Positions 9,531-22,600 of a stretch of DNA of 64,000 bases are shown piece by piece. Source of the DNA: Prochilodus magdalenae (Eukaryota > Chordata > Actinopteri > Characiformes > Prochilodontidae). Made by a program: the position numbers and the translations under genes. Position 1 is the first letter of the stretch. The number at the start of each line of letters is the position of its first letter. The notes beneath the pieces are model-generated. The model worked only from the letters and a program-made list of their open reading frames with translations. It made no database searches and had not been told where the DNA came from. The DNA lies in contig JAMWET010001646.1 in assembly GCA_024036415.1 (NCBI GenBank), forward strand, positions 476,501 through 540,500, written 5' to 3'.

Positions 9531-11257
9531 GAGACTTGGGGGGGAAAAAAAATATCTCCCACGACCTTATGTCACTCAGGCGGGCCTCAACGGTCGCTGT
9601 CATAAGAAAAATATATATTGAGCTGTTCGCTTTGTGCTGTCTGGATCCCGTCCTAAGACCCACAGCACTAAATGAAAGACAGTAGCAGCCCCTCCATAAA
9701 AAGGGCCTTAAGGTAAAATTACAGTCTGCAAACTTGGAGGCTTCTGTCAGGCCTGTCTCCACTGCTGTAGAGCGCGAAGAAGAGAGAGAGCAGACTGTCA
9801 CCTATGTCAGCTGGGGCTTATCTTAGCCCACAATGAATGGAGCTGCTATGAGATCAGAGGCAGCCATGGAATATCAACAGCGAAAGCTGTAGGAGCTGTT
9901 AATCTGGAAAAGGTCAGAAAAAACCCAGCCTTGGCCTTCACACTGATCACACCGCAGCTAGCTGCCTCTCTGATCAGCTTTAACTTTAGCCAGAGAGAGA
10001 AACAGGTCGACAGAGAGAGAGACAGACAGACAGAAGGAGAGCCAGAATGTTTTTGATGATTAGGTAACCCTGAAGTCGTTCAGGTTAACCTGAACTAACA
10101 CACTTTGCAGATAAAGGTTCTGTTGCCTTTAGCAGGTCATGATGTGATGCACTGGGGAGGTGTGCTGTATGTGTGTGTCCCCAGATGTTTAAATCTGTCA
10201 TTTTAGAGAAGAGGCTCTTTTCATGACATGGCTTGAAAGTGGGAGGAACATTTTAAGGAACTGATAGTTGACGAATGCTAAGGAGGACACCAGAAATATA
10301 ACATCACAGCCGGGGCTGAGTACCAAACTTGAAGGTACCAATGGAATGACATTGTACCAATAGAATTACAGAATACCAATGTTAAATCATACGGCGTCTA
10401 CTATCAGTGTAAGTCCAACACATATTTAGGGCAATGGGATGCTGAAAGTGGAGCTGGAGGCTGCAGGGATGGTTCTGGAAGGGTAGAGATAAGAGGAAAA
10501 TGGCTTAATTTTTAAAACAAATTTTTTTCTTTAGTTTTTTCTTACAAAGAAAGTAAAAAAAAAAGTTTCATACTAATATTGGTTCAAATGTGAATGGTAC
10601 ACAAACCTATCTACAGTGGCCTTCTCACATAGTTAGTCATCCTTACAGTAGGTAGAATAGATTACCCAGATGACAAATTACTCATCAGAGGCTAAAAGCG
10701 AAATGTAGCATATTTGCTACATAGATTCCTAACCTTTGTTTATTGTCTTTGCCTGTGCAGGTAAATACTTAATGCTAGCTCAGTTGTATTTATTAGCCTG
10801 TGGAAGAGTGGCTAGATTAGCAGTTGGTTGACACCACAGACGCTATCAATAGTGCGAATCCCTGATTTTAATGAGATGTTTATTTGCATAAAGCATTCTA
10901 AATATTAAAATTTAAAGTTGTGAATTCTATAAAACTGATGAGGCAAGGGATATAATAGGGATATATTTATACATATAAAAATAAGTATTTTCTCTGTCAG
11001 CAGTGTCATGGGGACTGGCACCAGCCCAGCCTGCCAAAGTCACACGCACATACACACAGGCACGCACACACAAAATCACCCCTCCCAAACAGCCACTGTC
11101 TCTGCATGGTGGAACAATCCTTTACTGGGTGTCAGTCTCAAGGGCAAACAGAAAGGCGTTTTTGAGACTGTGTGAAACTGGTCGTCTGATAATGCATCCA
11201 AGAAAAATAGACAGTGGATGTTTTGTTTTTAAAATTCTGTATTTTTTCGTATTTTAG
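9531..11257. other. Non-coding stretch
   Basis: Contains a short GA/CAGA-rich patch at about 9,992-10,036 and A/T homopolymers near 10,520-10,565. No gene, RNA or transposon was recognised. Confidence 0.45.
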
Positions 11258-11279
11258 CGTGTGTGTGTGTTTGTGTGTG

Positions 11280-11335
<56 letters not shown>
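11258..11335. repeat. Long GT microsatellite
   Basis: About 78 bp of GT units with two small interruptions (GTTTG and GTTG) near the left end. The right part is about 27 uninterrupted units. Confidence 0.95.
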
Positions 11336-11337
<2 letters not shown>

Positions 11338-11859
11338 CGCTTCATTGTGAGGCACACAAATGTGGAAAGAAAAGAAACAGCTTTGCTCTCTGAAAAATGT
11401 CTGTTGCATGATTATTTAATTATGCCACCATCTTCTTTAAAAACTTCAAAGTAGAACTATTTATAAAGGTCCTATGAAGAACCATCTAGAGATGGATCTA
11501 AAACATCATGTCTTATCCTCTTTCATGACTGCACAATGCAGCATTATTCTGTATGCAAGAACACATACTACAATATGGACCTGAGTATCTTAATATGTAA
11601 TAATGGAAATTAAATATTAAAGACACTTCTCATGTTTTATAAAGTACTGTTATGATTTATACATTTGCAGTGTTCTTCAGATTCGAAATATGAATTGGAG
11701 CTTTATTGTGTTGTTTTCCTTGACCATTTTACAAGCACAACTCTCTGCCTAGAACTGCAGCATTATTGTATTTATCCTTGTCATGTATACAGGAAGCCAC
11801 AGGCCACATTTAAAATGGTTATTAAAATAAGGGCTTTAGATGGAAGAGAATCCACTTGC
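11336..11859. other. Non-coding stretch
   Basis: AT-rich, no supported feature. An 82-codon frame at 11,665-11,913 matches nothing I know, although its end runs into the possible transposase remnant. Confidence 0.4.
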
Positions 11860-11995
11860 ATAAGGATGGAGAAAGTTAAAGTGATCAAAAAGTTTCTAAG
11901 ACGTGATTTTTAAAACATTACCAAAACCTATAAGGAATATGGGACCCCTTACAACAGTGAACCTGGTAGACCACCAGAACTGTCACTGTGAGATA
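11860..11995 (+). mobile_element. Possible Tc1-like transposase N-terminal remnant
   Basis: After a stop, the plus strand reads NITKTYKEYGTPYNSEPGRPPELSL (split here as NITKTYKEYGTPY and NSEPGRPPELSL). The pattern of a YKEYGT block followed by GRPP-LS resembles the helix-turn-helix to GRPR-linker segment of Tc1-like transposases. There are stops on both sides and no inverted repeats. The next 400 bp, including a 73-codon frame, show no transposase motifs. Confidence 0.35.
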
Positions 11996-13936
11996 AACTT
12001 AAGGCTTTCTTTTTTTGAGACAGAGGAGAAAATTAAGCTTTACTCCGGCTTTAGATCTGAACTACAGGGTGTCAGGCCGTAAGGAATGATGGACCTGGCT
12101 AACCAAGACCCTGCCTGCATAGGGGTCCTCCAAAAGCCTTGCAAATAGATTTTGGTTCAAATGGGCTAATTCTGATACTTTGAACCTCCATGATGAGTTT
12201 TGCTTATCTAGACATTGCTTCCATTATCTGCCTGGTTCCCACTCCCATGCCCCCCTCCACCTCTGCTACCTCAAAAGCAAAGTTCGTTTGATCTTCAGTG
12301 TGAATTGTGTGAATTACGTGGCCAAAGAAGGCAGTGAGTGGATTCTTAATTCTGAGACCAAGTTCTTTAAAGAAATCAAACTCAATATCAGCAGAGCATA
12401 AGAGAGCAAGCTAAAGGAGGACAGGCAACTGCTAATGAGCTTTATACTGAAAACAGGTGGGTGTGAAGCGCTAAACTGGAATTAGGTTGCGCTACAGAAA
12501 GCTAGCATGCTAACTAATGACTAGTGTATAAGCAGTGTACAAGCACAAGCCAATAAAGAACCAGCATTTGATTCAATGAAGCTGGTAAGCATTTAATTAA
12601 TAATCAAAGGCTAATAATGCAACAGACAATGTTTCTGTGATCATAACCCAGTATGGTTCAGTCTCAGGCCAGCAGCTAACCTGTGTAATATACACTGTTG
12701 GTTTCCGGGAGCAGCAGCAGAGGTACCAATTCAGGTACTCGTGTAGCTTTCAACATGAGATAAGGTGAGCTTAACAAAGAAGCTAACAAGCATTCCAGCT
12801 TCTGAGAAACCATTTACTGGGCAGTTTCAGTGCAAATGAAATAACCTTCTTTTTGATGTTAGTGTAGAGTATTACACAAAGATGGAAAACTATTTTACGT
12901 GGGGTGTGGGGTGAGAGGAGGGGATGAGGATTATCAAATGGGGGGTGGAGACAGTACTGTATCCATGGCACAATATATGTCCTCAGTTTAGAGGAGGGAA
13001 ATGTACCCAAGACAGAACTTTGAAGGTATGGAAAGCTACCCTCTGCAGAACAAACATCCTGACAGTAAGTCTCCTAAAAAAAGAATAGGAGCTAAAATGA
13101 AGGTAACAGTGAACTCACTAAATACTTTATGTAAGTTATATTTTGTCCTTGAGGCTCCTGGGTAATTTTCTATTTAAAAATGTTGCCTACTTGCTTTTCT
13201 CACAAAGATTTTTTACTTAAGGGCTCTTCTGACTGAAAAATAAATCAAATGGGTGGGCTTTGACTTCTGCACGGTTCTGCATGTGCTGACTGCAGACATT
13301 GTGTCTTATTCCTGTCCCACACTACAGGTCTTTAAAAATCCTAACTGATACAGTATGTGAGAGAAACCCCACGAATAATGACTTTTCACCATTTTTATTT
13401 GTCCTTAAACCGTGTTAGTCATTAAAGTCCCCACACCACATGACTTTAGATGTAAGCAAACATGGCAAATGACAAAAAGGCTATGTCTGTGCTGGTGGTG
13501 TTTGCTGAATCCATGGCTGAACAGAAGGGGGATACAGGACTTACACATACGGCAAAGTGGACTGCATACATAAGTACATAAATACATTATTGACTTAAAA
13601 ATTTGGAAGCACTGTTTCAGCTCCAGTCCTCCAGTGCTTGGCTCTCATTGGTTTGTGGTCTTGTAGGTATGACATGAACATGTCTCACACCATGTCGCAC
13701 TGAACATGTTGAATGCTACGATTTACTATTAGGGTGTCCCTGACTTGGTTGGGAGTGGATCGCAAGTCTCCACACCATAGGATAATCTGGGAAGATCATC
13801 TTTAAAATGATCGCTATAGTGGGAGACATTTTGCAGTTGTCAGGAGGAGCATATTGGGCTCTGGTCTGGTCTGATTACAGCAAGGACAAAACAATACAGA
13901 TTTATTTATATCTATATACATTGTTTCTATAACAAA

Positions 13937-13938
<2 letters not shown>
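11996..13938. other. Non-coding stretch
   Basis: The 12.0-12.43 kb part carries a 73-codon frame (12,180-12,401) and could be old repeat-derived DNA, but I cannot name it. The remainder is AT-rich with no supported feature. Confidence 0.4.

Positions 13939-13984
<46 letters not shown>
13939..13984. repeat. CA microsatellite
   Basis: About 22 AC units preceded by AAAC repeats. Confidence 0.95.
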
Positions 13985-13987
<3 letters not shown>

Positions 13988-14638
13988 CCTCATCAACCCA
14001 CTGAGTAATAACATGGATGGTGGCATTACTGCCCCTCAGCTGCTTATAGGCGATCAAAATGCAGCATTCGTGGCTGTTGCATGATTCATCATTTGCACAC
14101 GGAGCTGTTGCATCACTTCTATAACATTCCTGCCAGTACAAAAAACAAGACAACGCAGTCCTGGCCCTTCATAGGATGCATTTTAAATCATGTGTCAGAC
14201 GAAGACACACCTAAACAAATACAGGTAAACACATTCTGACCTACACAGAAAGATATATTGCACTCCTAGCCCCTTCTTGTAATCCTAAGCTAGATAGAAA
14301 TAGTACACACACACACATAAGCACACACAGTATAGCTCAGAGCACTTAGCATCCATCTTAACAGCAAACACAAAAACATTGCTTGAAGAAAAAACAAGTT
14401 GTGCTCACAATAATAAGCATAGCAGGCTGCCAACTCTGCAGGGCCTCGAGCGGAAAGACAGAGATAAATATTAACTCTATATACCTGCATACCACCATAA
14501 AAACAAGAATGCATAAATGACTATTCTTTCCGTATATGGGAGGAACTCCTGTACCCATTAGGCCTGTTTGTAGAAGCTGGAAACCTTGACTCGCAATTGG
14601 GCTATCCATGCTCCACCACAAAGGCATTCTTTAGCTAC
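13985..14638. other. Non-coding stretch
   Basis: Contains a short CA run near 14,304-14,330. Short minus-strand frames show no known domain. Confidence 0.45.
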
Positions 14639-14740
14639 TAGGGCTGCGTACTGGCAAAAACCTGGCAGTACAATACGCTTCATATATTCTGACACAGTAA
14701 GCAATGTGATATAGTGCAAAAATATATATATAATTGTAGG
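14639..14740. mobile_element. Possible single hAT-like end
   Basis: TAGGGCTGCGTACTGGC followed by 'caatacgct' and 'gatatagtgca' resembles the left end of a fish hAT-like element with TAGGGCTG termini. No matching right end was found nearby, so this is a solo end at best. Confidence 0.35.
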
Positions 14741-15994
14741 AAAACTTTTATAGCATAAAAACACACCACCGTATGTGTATGTTTGCTAAGACTCCAAAAA
14801 TAAACAACAAAAAAAAGTGGTTTATGCTACAAATTCTTATTCTGAAAGTCTTGCTCCATCTTGCAACAGTAGCTATTAAATTTGTGGGTGGAGCATGAAT
14901 AGGTTAATCATTGCACAGAACAATGCCATTCGCCGGCCAATTCAAGGTCAAGCTGAGCAGATTAACGGACACTGTAGCCATGAAGGACGAGTCATGCAGG
15001 CAGTGTTAATCGTGCTGCAATCATAAGCCATGCTGGGTTAAGCATCTTTGAATAGATATGGGCAAAAGCCTCTGGGCGGCATTGTTACTTAACACGAACT
15101 AAGACCACAACAATGGCAACCAAAAAAAAAAAAGACCATTAGCTTATTTTGTTCCGCCTGTCTGTCGGCTTACATCCACAAATCGCCTTTAGAGCCCCCG
15201 CCACTCACTTGGCCTTAGCTCTTATGAGCCTGACAGGCTCTCTCCCTCTCCTTTGATGTGTCAGTGGAGCAGGCAGGGCAGTGATGGAGACGAAAGCAGT
15301 TCAAACACTGCTGAGGATGGGGGGGCCAAGTGGAGCTCAGCCAGGCCCTGATGTTATTAATAGTCTCCACATTGACATTCAGCCAAACAAAGGGCACGTG
15401 GAGAATAAGCTTACGTTAAGAGTGGATATGAAGTGGTGCTGGAGTCACTTCTTGCTGCCTCAGTTTTATGTGTGTGCGTGTCTGTGTGCATGCATATGTG
15501 TTTGTTTGTTTTTGTACATTTCCTAGACATACTCATTTGACTTTCAGGGTTATTACATATAGTAGGTTGCTAGGGATGTAATAATACAACCTATTGTAGA
15601 GTTATCAATTTTATCAAGGTATTACAACATGAGAGGCAGTGCATGCTTCCCTTTTGGTTCAGGGATACAACTGAATCTCAGCCATAATGTTTTTATTTAT
15701 GACAACTCAGGTCTTTAAATTATTTTATACAGCAATTCTTCAGAATAAATAAAAACAAGAAAATGTCCAGGCAACATGTGCTGAACATGGTGTCAAACGT
15801 GCTTTAGTACCGGCAACTTTTTCCATTAAACGTAGCATGCGGAGAGAGCCATAAAACTTATGTATTATCAGTCTTACGCTGACTTCTCAGACGTTGAAAG
15901 CTTAACCTGAATGTTGTTGTGTGCCAGACAGTCGGTAAACAGGGCTAAACAGAATGAACAGATCAGTGGACAGCAATGAAGTATGTGTTCGTTT
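14741..15994. other. Non-coding stretch with a GC-balanced core
   Basis: From about 14,920 to 15,420 the sequence is balanced, repeat-free and contains 'agattaacgg', 'gttaatcgtg' and 'gttattaatag'; it could be a conserved non-coding block. The following part has short GT words at 15,468-15,500 and is AT-rich. Confidence 0.35.
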
Positions 15995-16539
15995 GTCTCT
16001 ACTAGTTCCATTTTAGGTGACTTTACATGAACTCCACCACATTCCAAATTCAAATATCAAATTTTTTACTCTATTACATTTTATACATTATATCTGTCCT
16101 TCCTTGTTGATTATGTGTGCATCCAAACAAAAGAAGCTCAAAGCGAGTCCACCAGTCAGGACACAGCATGCACTTCGTTTTTGACCAGTTGGACAGAGCT
16201 TGATTCTACCTAATGAAGACTGTTCTCCTTCAGTGTTTTGTGCTTATGATCAGTGTCAGACTCATGAGTGCCATTCTGTTCAAAGATTGGTGGACCAAGA
16301 GGGGCACTAGAGTCTTCTCATCTAAAATGAGTCCTGTTCCAGAAATGATAACAGGACAATACAGCCAGTCTTACTGCTTTCCATCCTTTCCATACAAGTA
16401 CATGTGAAGGCACATACTTTTGTACTATTACTCAGGTGGTGGTCTAAAGGAAGGAACTTCTACATTTACTGGAGAAATAATTTACCTCGGGTATCTACTT
16501 TAACTCAAGTATATGGTTTGTGTACTTTGTCCACCACTA
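15995..16539 (-). mobile_element. hAT-like non-autonomous element C, copy 2
   Basis: Read on the minus strand it begins CTAGTGGTGGACAAAGTACAC and continues 'tatacttgagttaaagtaga', 'ccaccaatctttgaacag', 'gagtctgacactga', 'cacaaaacactgaagga', 'aagctctgtccaa', 'aaggaaggacag' and 'gtggtggagtt'. All of these occur in the same order in the plus-strand copy at 45,395-45,957. The CAGTGG-type end and the 'acttgagttaaagta' words are typical of an abundant fish hAT-derived MITE. The 64-codon plus-strand frame inside is antisense noise. Confidence 0.65.
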
Positions 16540-16856
16540 GCACAGATACATAATAACACGGCTATCACAGACATCTCAAATATCAGCACACAAATATCAG
16601 AATGCTTATCAGTTTATCAGAGAAACATCAAAAATGTATATTTTCACATTATACCATAGTACTGAAACAGGTACGTTGGCTTGTGACTAGTGTGTTACTT
16701 TGCATGTGGCTAGTACGATACTGGGTCATTATGTAATTGAGAAATTGGTGTATTGTATTTTCATGAAGTAAAAGGCTACAATGAAATGAGAATAAACCCT
16801 TCAGCATATTATAAATTCAGCATGCAAGACACATTTTATCCACTCTTTGAATGCAC

Positions 16857-17112
16857 TATATTGTCGCTGTCCAAAGAAAAATAAGTATCTCCAAAATAGC
16901 AACTTTACAGGAGAGGCCAAAACCCAATTTAATTCTAATGTGCTTCAATGGAACCAGACATTTTCCAAATGATCTTTGGGTCATTTCTGTTCCTTCAATC
17001 ATAATGAAATTCACACACAGTGTAAACAGCAGCTCATGTGATCCAATGATACATAAAAATAAAATTCGTCAAAAATGGAGATACATGTTTTTTATTGGAC
17101 AGCGGCGATATA
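16857..17112. mobile_element. MITE with 37-bp terminal inverted repeats
   Basis: The left end reads TATATTGTCGCTGTCCAA and, after an A-rich spacer, GTATCTCCA. The complement of the right end reads TATATCGCCGCTGTCCAA, spacer, GTATCTCCA. The 37-bp ends match at 31 positions by eye. The total length of about 256 bp with no transposase fits a miniature inverted-repeat element. Flanking duplications were not resolved. The 91-codon frame through it is not a gene. Confidence 0.7.
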
Positions 17113-17439
17113 TGAAAACAGTGTAACTATATGAGCATTCAAGGAGCCTTTTGCATGTTTAAATAGTTTGGACAAGGTTCACGTTGACGGCAGATGTGCT
17201 GTATGTGATTCTAAACAGCACCAAAAAAGGTTCTACTTCTGCAAACCAGACATTTTAACAAAAATACATAGTCCTGTTATCATAGAAAAACAAGCCAGTG
17301 TGTGAGAGTGTGCGGTGCATGCGTGAGTGCGTGTATGTGTGTTAATTTAGTCCGGAGTAGAGTTAGTGATTTTCATTGTCTTTGAAGATGTCAGGCTGAG
17401 ATGAAAGAGCTTTCTCTCTCTGACTGATGACAACCCCCA
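17113..17439. other. Non-coding stretch
   Basis: Contains scattered GT words at about 17,297-17,342 and nothing else recognised. Confidence 0.4.
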
Positions 17440-17496
17440 CCCTCCTCTGTCTCCTTTTTCTTCTCTTTCTCTTTTTTCCCTCCCTCTCTTTTCATT
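17440..17496. repeat. Polypyrimidine tract
   Basis: Irregular CT/TTC-rich run, without a regular unit. Confidence 0.7.
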
Positions 17497-19379
17497 TGCG
17501 CATATCCCTGCACAGGTGCATATAAAATTCTTATGAAGAAATACATATTGTGAACCAGTTCTTTGTTTATAGACTCCTGAGTTTTAGTTCTTACGTTTAT
17601 GTCTAATGATAAAGGTGCCAATTGTGTTCTTGGAAGCAATGTCATAGAATCAGATTTGGCTCTCAAGGAATTTTTCAATGAAAAAAAAAAATCTTCAAGC
17701 CAGAAGCCTTTTAGACACCTTTAGTTTGTTAAGAGTGTACCTGCTCATGACTCAGGTTGACAGATGGATGCCCCTTGCCTTTCCAGGTAATGTCTCATAA
17801 ACCTACGTCCTGGTAAGTCTTGAATCAATCACCAGAAAAACATTCAGAGCTGAACATGACTTGGCATGGCATGCATTGACCTCTTTGTGCTGGATTAGCC
17901 ACAATTATCATGTTCTCCCTGTCTGCTTTGGATTCAAGCCCGATTTGCAGCAAAATAAACACAGGAAAAGAGGAGGGGAGGATGAGAACAAATCTGTTGT
18001 CACCAATTAGCCTAAAAGTTTGCCTTTGGCCCGGCCGTTTGCGCTTGCTGTGTCAGTTTGCCTTTCTCCTTCAGAAACTCGCCCTCCAGGGACAAATCCT
18101 AATAGAGAGAAAAGGGCTCGTTTTGGCATGCTATGCTGCACTAAAGATCGGCCCAGACATTTGGATGCAGCGGTAGCAGCGCCTTGCAGAATGGTGCAAT
18201 GGAGAGCAATAGGCAGGATCAGATGTACAGCCTTTCAGCCACACACCCAAACAAGGGATTGGTCCATATGGCATTCTGGGCCAGTGGACTACAATAGGCC
18301 TGGAAGGGTAGCGCTAATGCTCTTGTTAGCATCGTGTCTCCAGGCAGTCTCAGGCCTGCTGCATCACCCAGGCATCGCCCAGGGTTACTGGAGTGTATTT
18401 AATTCTCTCCTGCCAGCGAGTGCGGGTCAATACGCTGGTATCTATTCTTGTCTCTCGGATTGGAAAGAGAAGAATATCAGGTAGCAGCATTGACTTCAAT
18501 TACCAGATAGAGCCGGGGCTGTTGGGAGTGGCCGGCAGAGAAAAGCAGCAACACGTCATCTCACATCTCTCTATGTCCTGAGCTCATACTGTTAGGAAAG
18601 ACTGTGGGTGGACTACACTGGCTAGGTTTAAAGGGGCCATATCTTAGATGTAGCTTACTTTTGACATTTGGGTACATTTCTGAAACAAAATTCATTCTTG
18701 TGTTGCTTTTACGTAATTTCTTCTTGCCTTAGGTCTGCTACCCCACCCGAGGTCTGCTACCCAACCCCAACATGGCCGGTAAATATTGCTTGTAGGCTGG
18801 GTTTGGTGTGATTTACATACAGAGGGCTTGGCATAGACTTGGATAGGACTAAAATGCAGTTAATCGATTTCATATAGAGATCCCAATATTAAACAGTGCA
18901 ATATTCAAATTGCAAGAGCTGCAATTTTAATTATAGGCTATTTTATCAAATCCATGTCCTAAGTGGGGAGTAATAACATAATATCTGAGTTAGTGAATTG
19001 CCTGTAGATAAGTTAGACCCATCAAGGGCAGTGAATCAACAATATGCTGTGACAAACACAGCTAACTGTGAATGGGGATGCTCTGGTCTTACTGGCCAAA
19101 AAACAGGCCTGGACATTGGTTCCCACAAACAGCCACAATACTGATCAGATATATCAGTTTATTGGGTTTCTTTTCTACTGAGATATTTTTACTGTGTCTG
19201 CAAAAATCATGCTCAGGTTTTAGTTTCATGCCTTGCAGTCTTCTACTTACTTCTCTTATATTTGTTCCTTTAAGGCTGATGTATGAAAATGACCTCTGAT
19301 AAGTCTGGCTGCCCCGCTTCATTCTAAAAGCAGTACAATCTGAATCACTTCTTATTATTCAGCATGAGTACATGACTTG
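17497..19379. other. Non-coding stretch with a GC-balanced block
   Basis: At 17,900-18,580 there is a balanced, repeat-free block with an unusually long frame for this window (154 codons, 18,020-18,484) that resembles no protein I know and has no splice context. At 18,729-18,765 'ggtctgctaccc' is directly repeated. The rest is unremarkable. Confidence 0.4.
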
Positions 19380-19690
19380 ATTTTTATGACGTCACATAAG
19401 AAATTAATTAAAGCTAGCAGCTTAATTGTACAACATTCGCAATTCAAGAAGTGGGGAAATGCAATTTTCCATGAGATGGGCCCTTTATCACAATGCTGGC
19501 TCTGGCTGCTTTTCCTAGACATTATTACAGACCAACTTACTCTCCCTCGTGCTGCCGCGCACACTGAGCAGCTGATGAACGCAAATGATATGATGAAGGA
19601 CACAATGTCAGTAGTCATGTCCGCTTTGTTGGCTAATGAGCTTGACTGATGAAACTGTGCTCACCGCAGTAATGAAACATAACAGTGGCA
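19380..19690. promoter_or_regulatory. Candidate conserved non-coding block
   Basis: Repeat-free sequence with 'gacgtcac' (CRE-like), 'gaaattaattaaag', 'gcttaattgta', 'attattacag' and 'gtaatgaaac'. Two frames of 87-90 codons overlap on opposite strands here, which suggests low stop density without coding. Enhancer role is an inference. Confidence 0.25.
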
Positions 19691-22600
19691 GAGCAGGCGC
19701 CAAACATCCAGCCACACAATCCCTCAGGGTCATTTAATGGTCAATAGAGGGTTAACACCACACAGGAAGGTAGCTTACCAAAGCTGTAAAAGGCTTCCAC
19801 TGCTAATGTGTCTCTCGTTTCTTTGTCTTCTGAATGCGGCTGCTTTTCCGGTGTCAGCACCCGCTCTCTAAGCCCCTACCTGGTGAGTAAATTATTTATT
19901 CTACAACCTACAGTACGCCACTACCCTTTGCATATTAAACATCTCCATGTTCTACCGCAGCCTTCTCCATGCAGATTCAAGGCAGGAAGACGCCTCCAAG
20001 GTCAATTAAAAATGTGAAGCAGAGACGCAGAGCTGAGTTGGTATTAATCATTGCATTAGATTTCCGGGATTTTCCACCACATTCCGTATGAGCAGAATGA
20101 GATGCCCAGGGAAATCAGAAGGAGTGGGTGCAGTAACTAGTTACATTTACTTAGTCACTTAAGGATTTGTATTTTTTCTGAGCAGTTAAATATTTATTAT
20201 ATTAAATATTTACACATTAAACCTTTGGGGGTGCATATGTAAGACGACCCTTTAAATCCAAACTGTAATACCTACATAACTTCTATGCTATTAAAGGTGC
20301 AATATGTATGATTTTTTGCGTGAAAAAAAATATTAACAGAACTATTTCATTAATAGAATGTGAAAACATAACTGTTTTGATGCTATGTCTAAGATATGGC
20401 ATGTGCTGTGGCTTCCTTACTAGGTTGTCCTGTCTTATAATGCCACATAATAGTGAGTCACTGTAGCGATGAGTCTGCCATCAGTCCAACATGAGAGGAT
20501 GTAGAAGTAGCACTACCTTAATGGCGTATTCTAGCCTCCTGTCAATCATATTAAAGGTTCTGGTCATTAGATCATTAGGAAATTCAGCAACAAAATAAGT
20601 GACATAAATATAAATTAACATTAGTGTTGCTTTACACTGCTGGAGACACCCCTGGCGTGTGAAGGGATAAAACTTGATCCTGAATTTGCACTCTTTATCT
20701 GGACTGTAGAATTGAAAAAGAAAGAGGAGGATGTTTCGCCTTATTATCTAAAGTATGAGTTTGACTAGATTCATTAGTATGTCCAAGGTGCGAAATAAAG
20801 GGGTCCTGCGGGGCCCAAGATCCCATAATTAACCTCTTGGAACCAATGATTATCTTAAAATCAAAATTTGTTAAAATAAACTTGTTATTAAAGGTTATTG
20901 TTTGGCGTGGTTTACCTGTAATCTGTGAGTATCTTTGGTCTTCATAACTAACAAGAGATGCAGCATTGGTCTGCCTGAGGAGATGTAGCAAATTGGTTCA
21001 CCCAGATGGTTCTCCATTGCCTATCAGCTGTAACTATGCCCATGACACCTCTATAGGAAATTGCATAACGCTATCCGCTATGGTAAGTGTGCTAGCAGCC
21101 AGCCGACATGGGACTACTGCAGTCCTATGTGGATTCTAGCAGATGTTAGCGCTGTGTGTGTTTTTCCCCATATTCAGGGTGACTTTTGGCATATAAGCTG
21201 GAACTGAAGGTCTAGTTTTGAAAGTCACAGCTTTCCACTGTTAGATACAACAGCGTGCTTATTTACTACGGTGAAGCTATTTTGTAAGTAATGCAGTAAA
21301 GAGAGTGAGGAATTGAAATGCGGATCTGCCGATGGGTCAGTAGAATTTACAGTAAGGAAAAGAAACGTGTCTTCTCTTTTTGGCACTTTTTTTTTACGAG
21401 TGGCCTTGTACTTCTGTTTGGGTCATTATTTCAGAAAGTAAAAATATTTCCAACTGAATAGCTACTGTTTTCATTATCATGAAACTCATTCAGTCCAAGA
21501 AGTGGCTCTGAAAAACTTGTAGCACACTGAAGCCAATTTGCACAGCACTGCAGAGTGCCATGTGTTGACAACAACTCTCTTTTATCCAGTGGGGTGATCC
21601 CCACATCTCAGCCTCATAGCCAGCCCTCTTAGGAGCAGGAGCTGTATTGACATTCGGGCTGCTAGTTTGCGAGAGGTTTAGCATGCAAGGCAGTGTGTCC
21701 CGTTGGTACCGCAGAGGTTGCTGTGGGAAGAACATGGTGAAGGTTCAGTCCTTTCCCCCTGAGGTCTGCTAGCGTGAGCACGAAGCAAGGTGTTAATTGA
21801 GCAGTGGCAGCTACACAGCTGCTGCTTCCATTAGGTGTGGCAGAGAGAACGGTCCATCCAAGGGCTAATGAGCTAGCACCAGTTTCATTTTACAGCTGCA
21901 TTCAGAACAGGGATGCCCTGTCTTGAGCATGGAGATCTGGGCCATATACAGGATTACTGTTTGTTCGAGATAAAGTGCACTGCTGTAGTCATGTAGGGCC
22001 TCACAACAGCAAACTCTACAGCATGCACAGGTTATTAGGAATAACCTAGACCGGAAACACACCAACAATTCAAGTATACACTGTCATGTTAGAGTAGTAG
22101 AGTTAACTTACTTGTGTTGAGCGTACTCTAAAATAATAGTTGCCTCCCTACAGGCTGATACTGCTTACATTTTATTTGTGGGAAGTTAATGCATATTCCC
22201 CGCCTCCCAATGCATCACCATATCCATTTAATTAAATGTCAGGGCTGAACGTAACCCAGGCTCTGATCTCATGTTTTCTGATGAACACACCGGCAGACAG
22301 CTGTGCCACTTTGAGCACCACTGAAAGAATGAAAACATGTCAAAATGCAAAGTTTTGAACATGAATTTTAACACTTTGCTCTAGTAGATTTATTTAAGCA
22401 CAGATTGTGCTTTTTCCAGGCACATCTGAGCATGAGGCACTATTCGAGCACAAGCCTAGTTTTTTCCTAGACACAGATGCTGAAGCAACTTTGTAATTCC
22501 TGAGAGGCCTGAGAAGCACCCAATCATCAACCGGTCATGAGTTTGAATCCCACATGGCCCCATGAACAGTAGTGTAGTAAAACAGCATGTACAAACTTTG

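Noticed and set aside
15560..15620. hAT-like end 'tagggatgtaataatac'
   Set aside because: Only the first bases resemble the terminus and no partner end is nearby.
18020..18484. 154-codon plus-strand frame
   Set aside because: Not simple repeat, but no recognisable domain, other overlapping frames in the same block, and no splice or promoter signals. Left as GC-balanced non-coding sequence.
20270..20580. Possible MITE between two 'attaaaggt' words
   Set aside because: The ends are in direct, not inverted, orientation and match over only a few bases.
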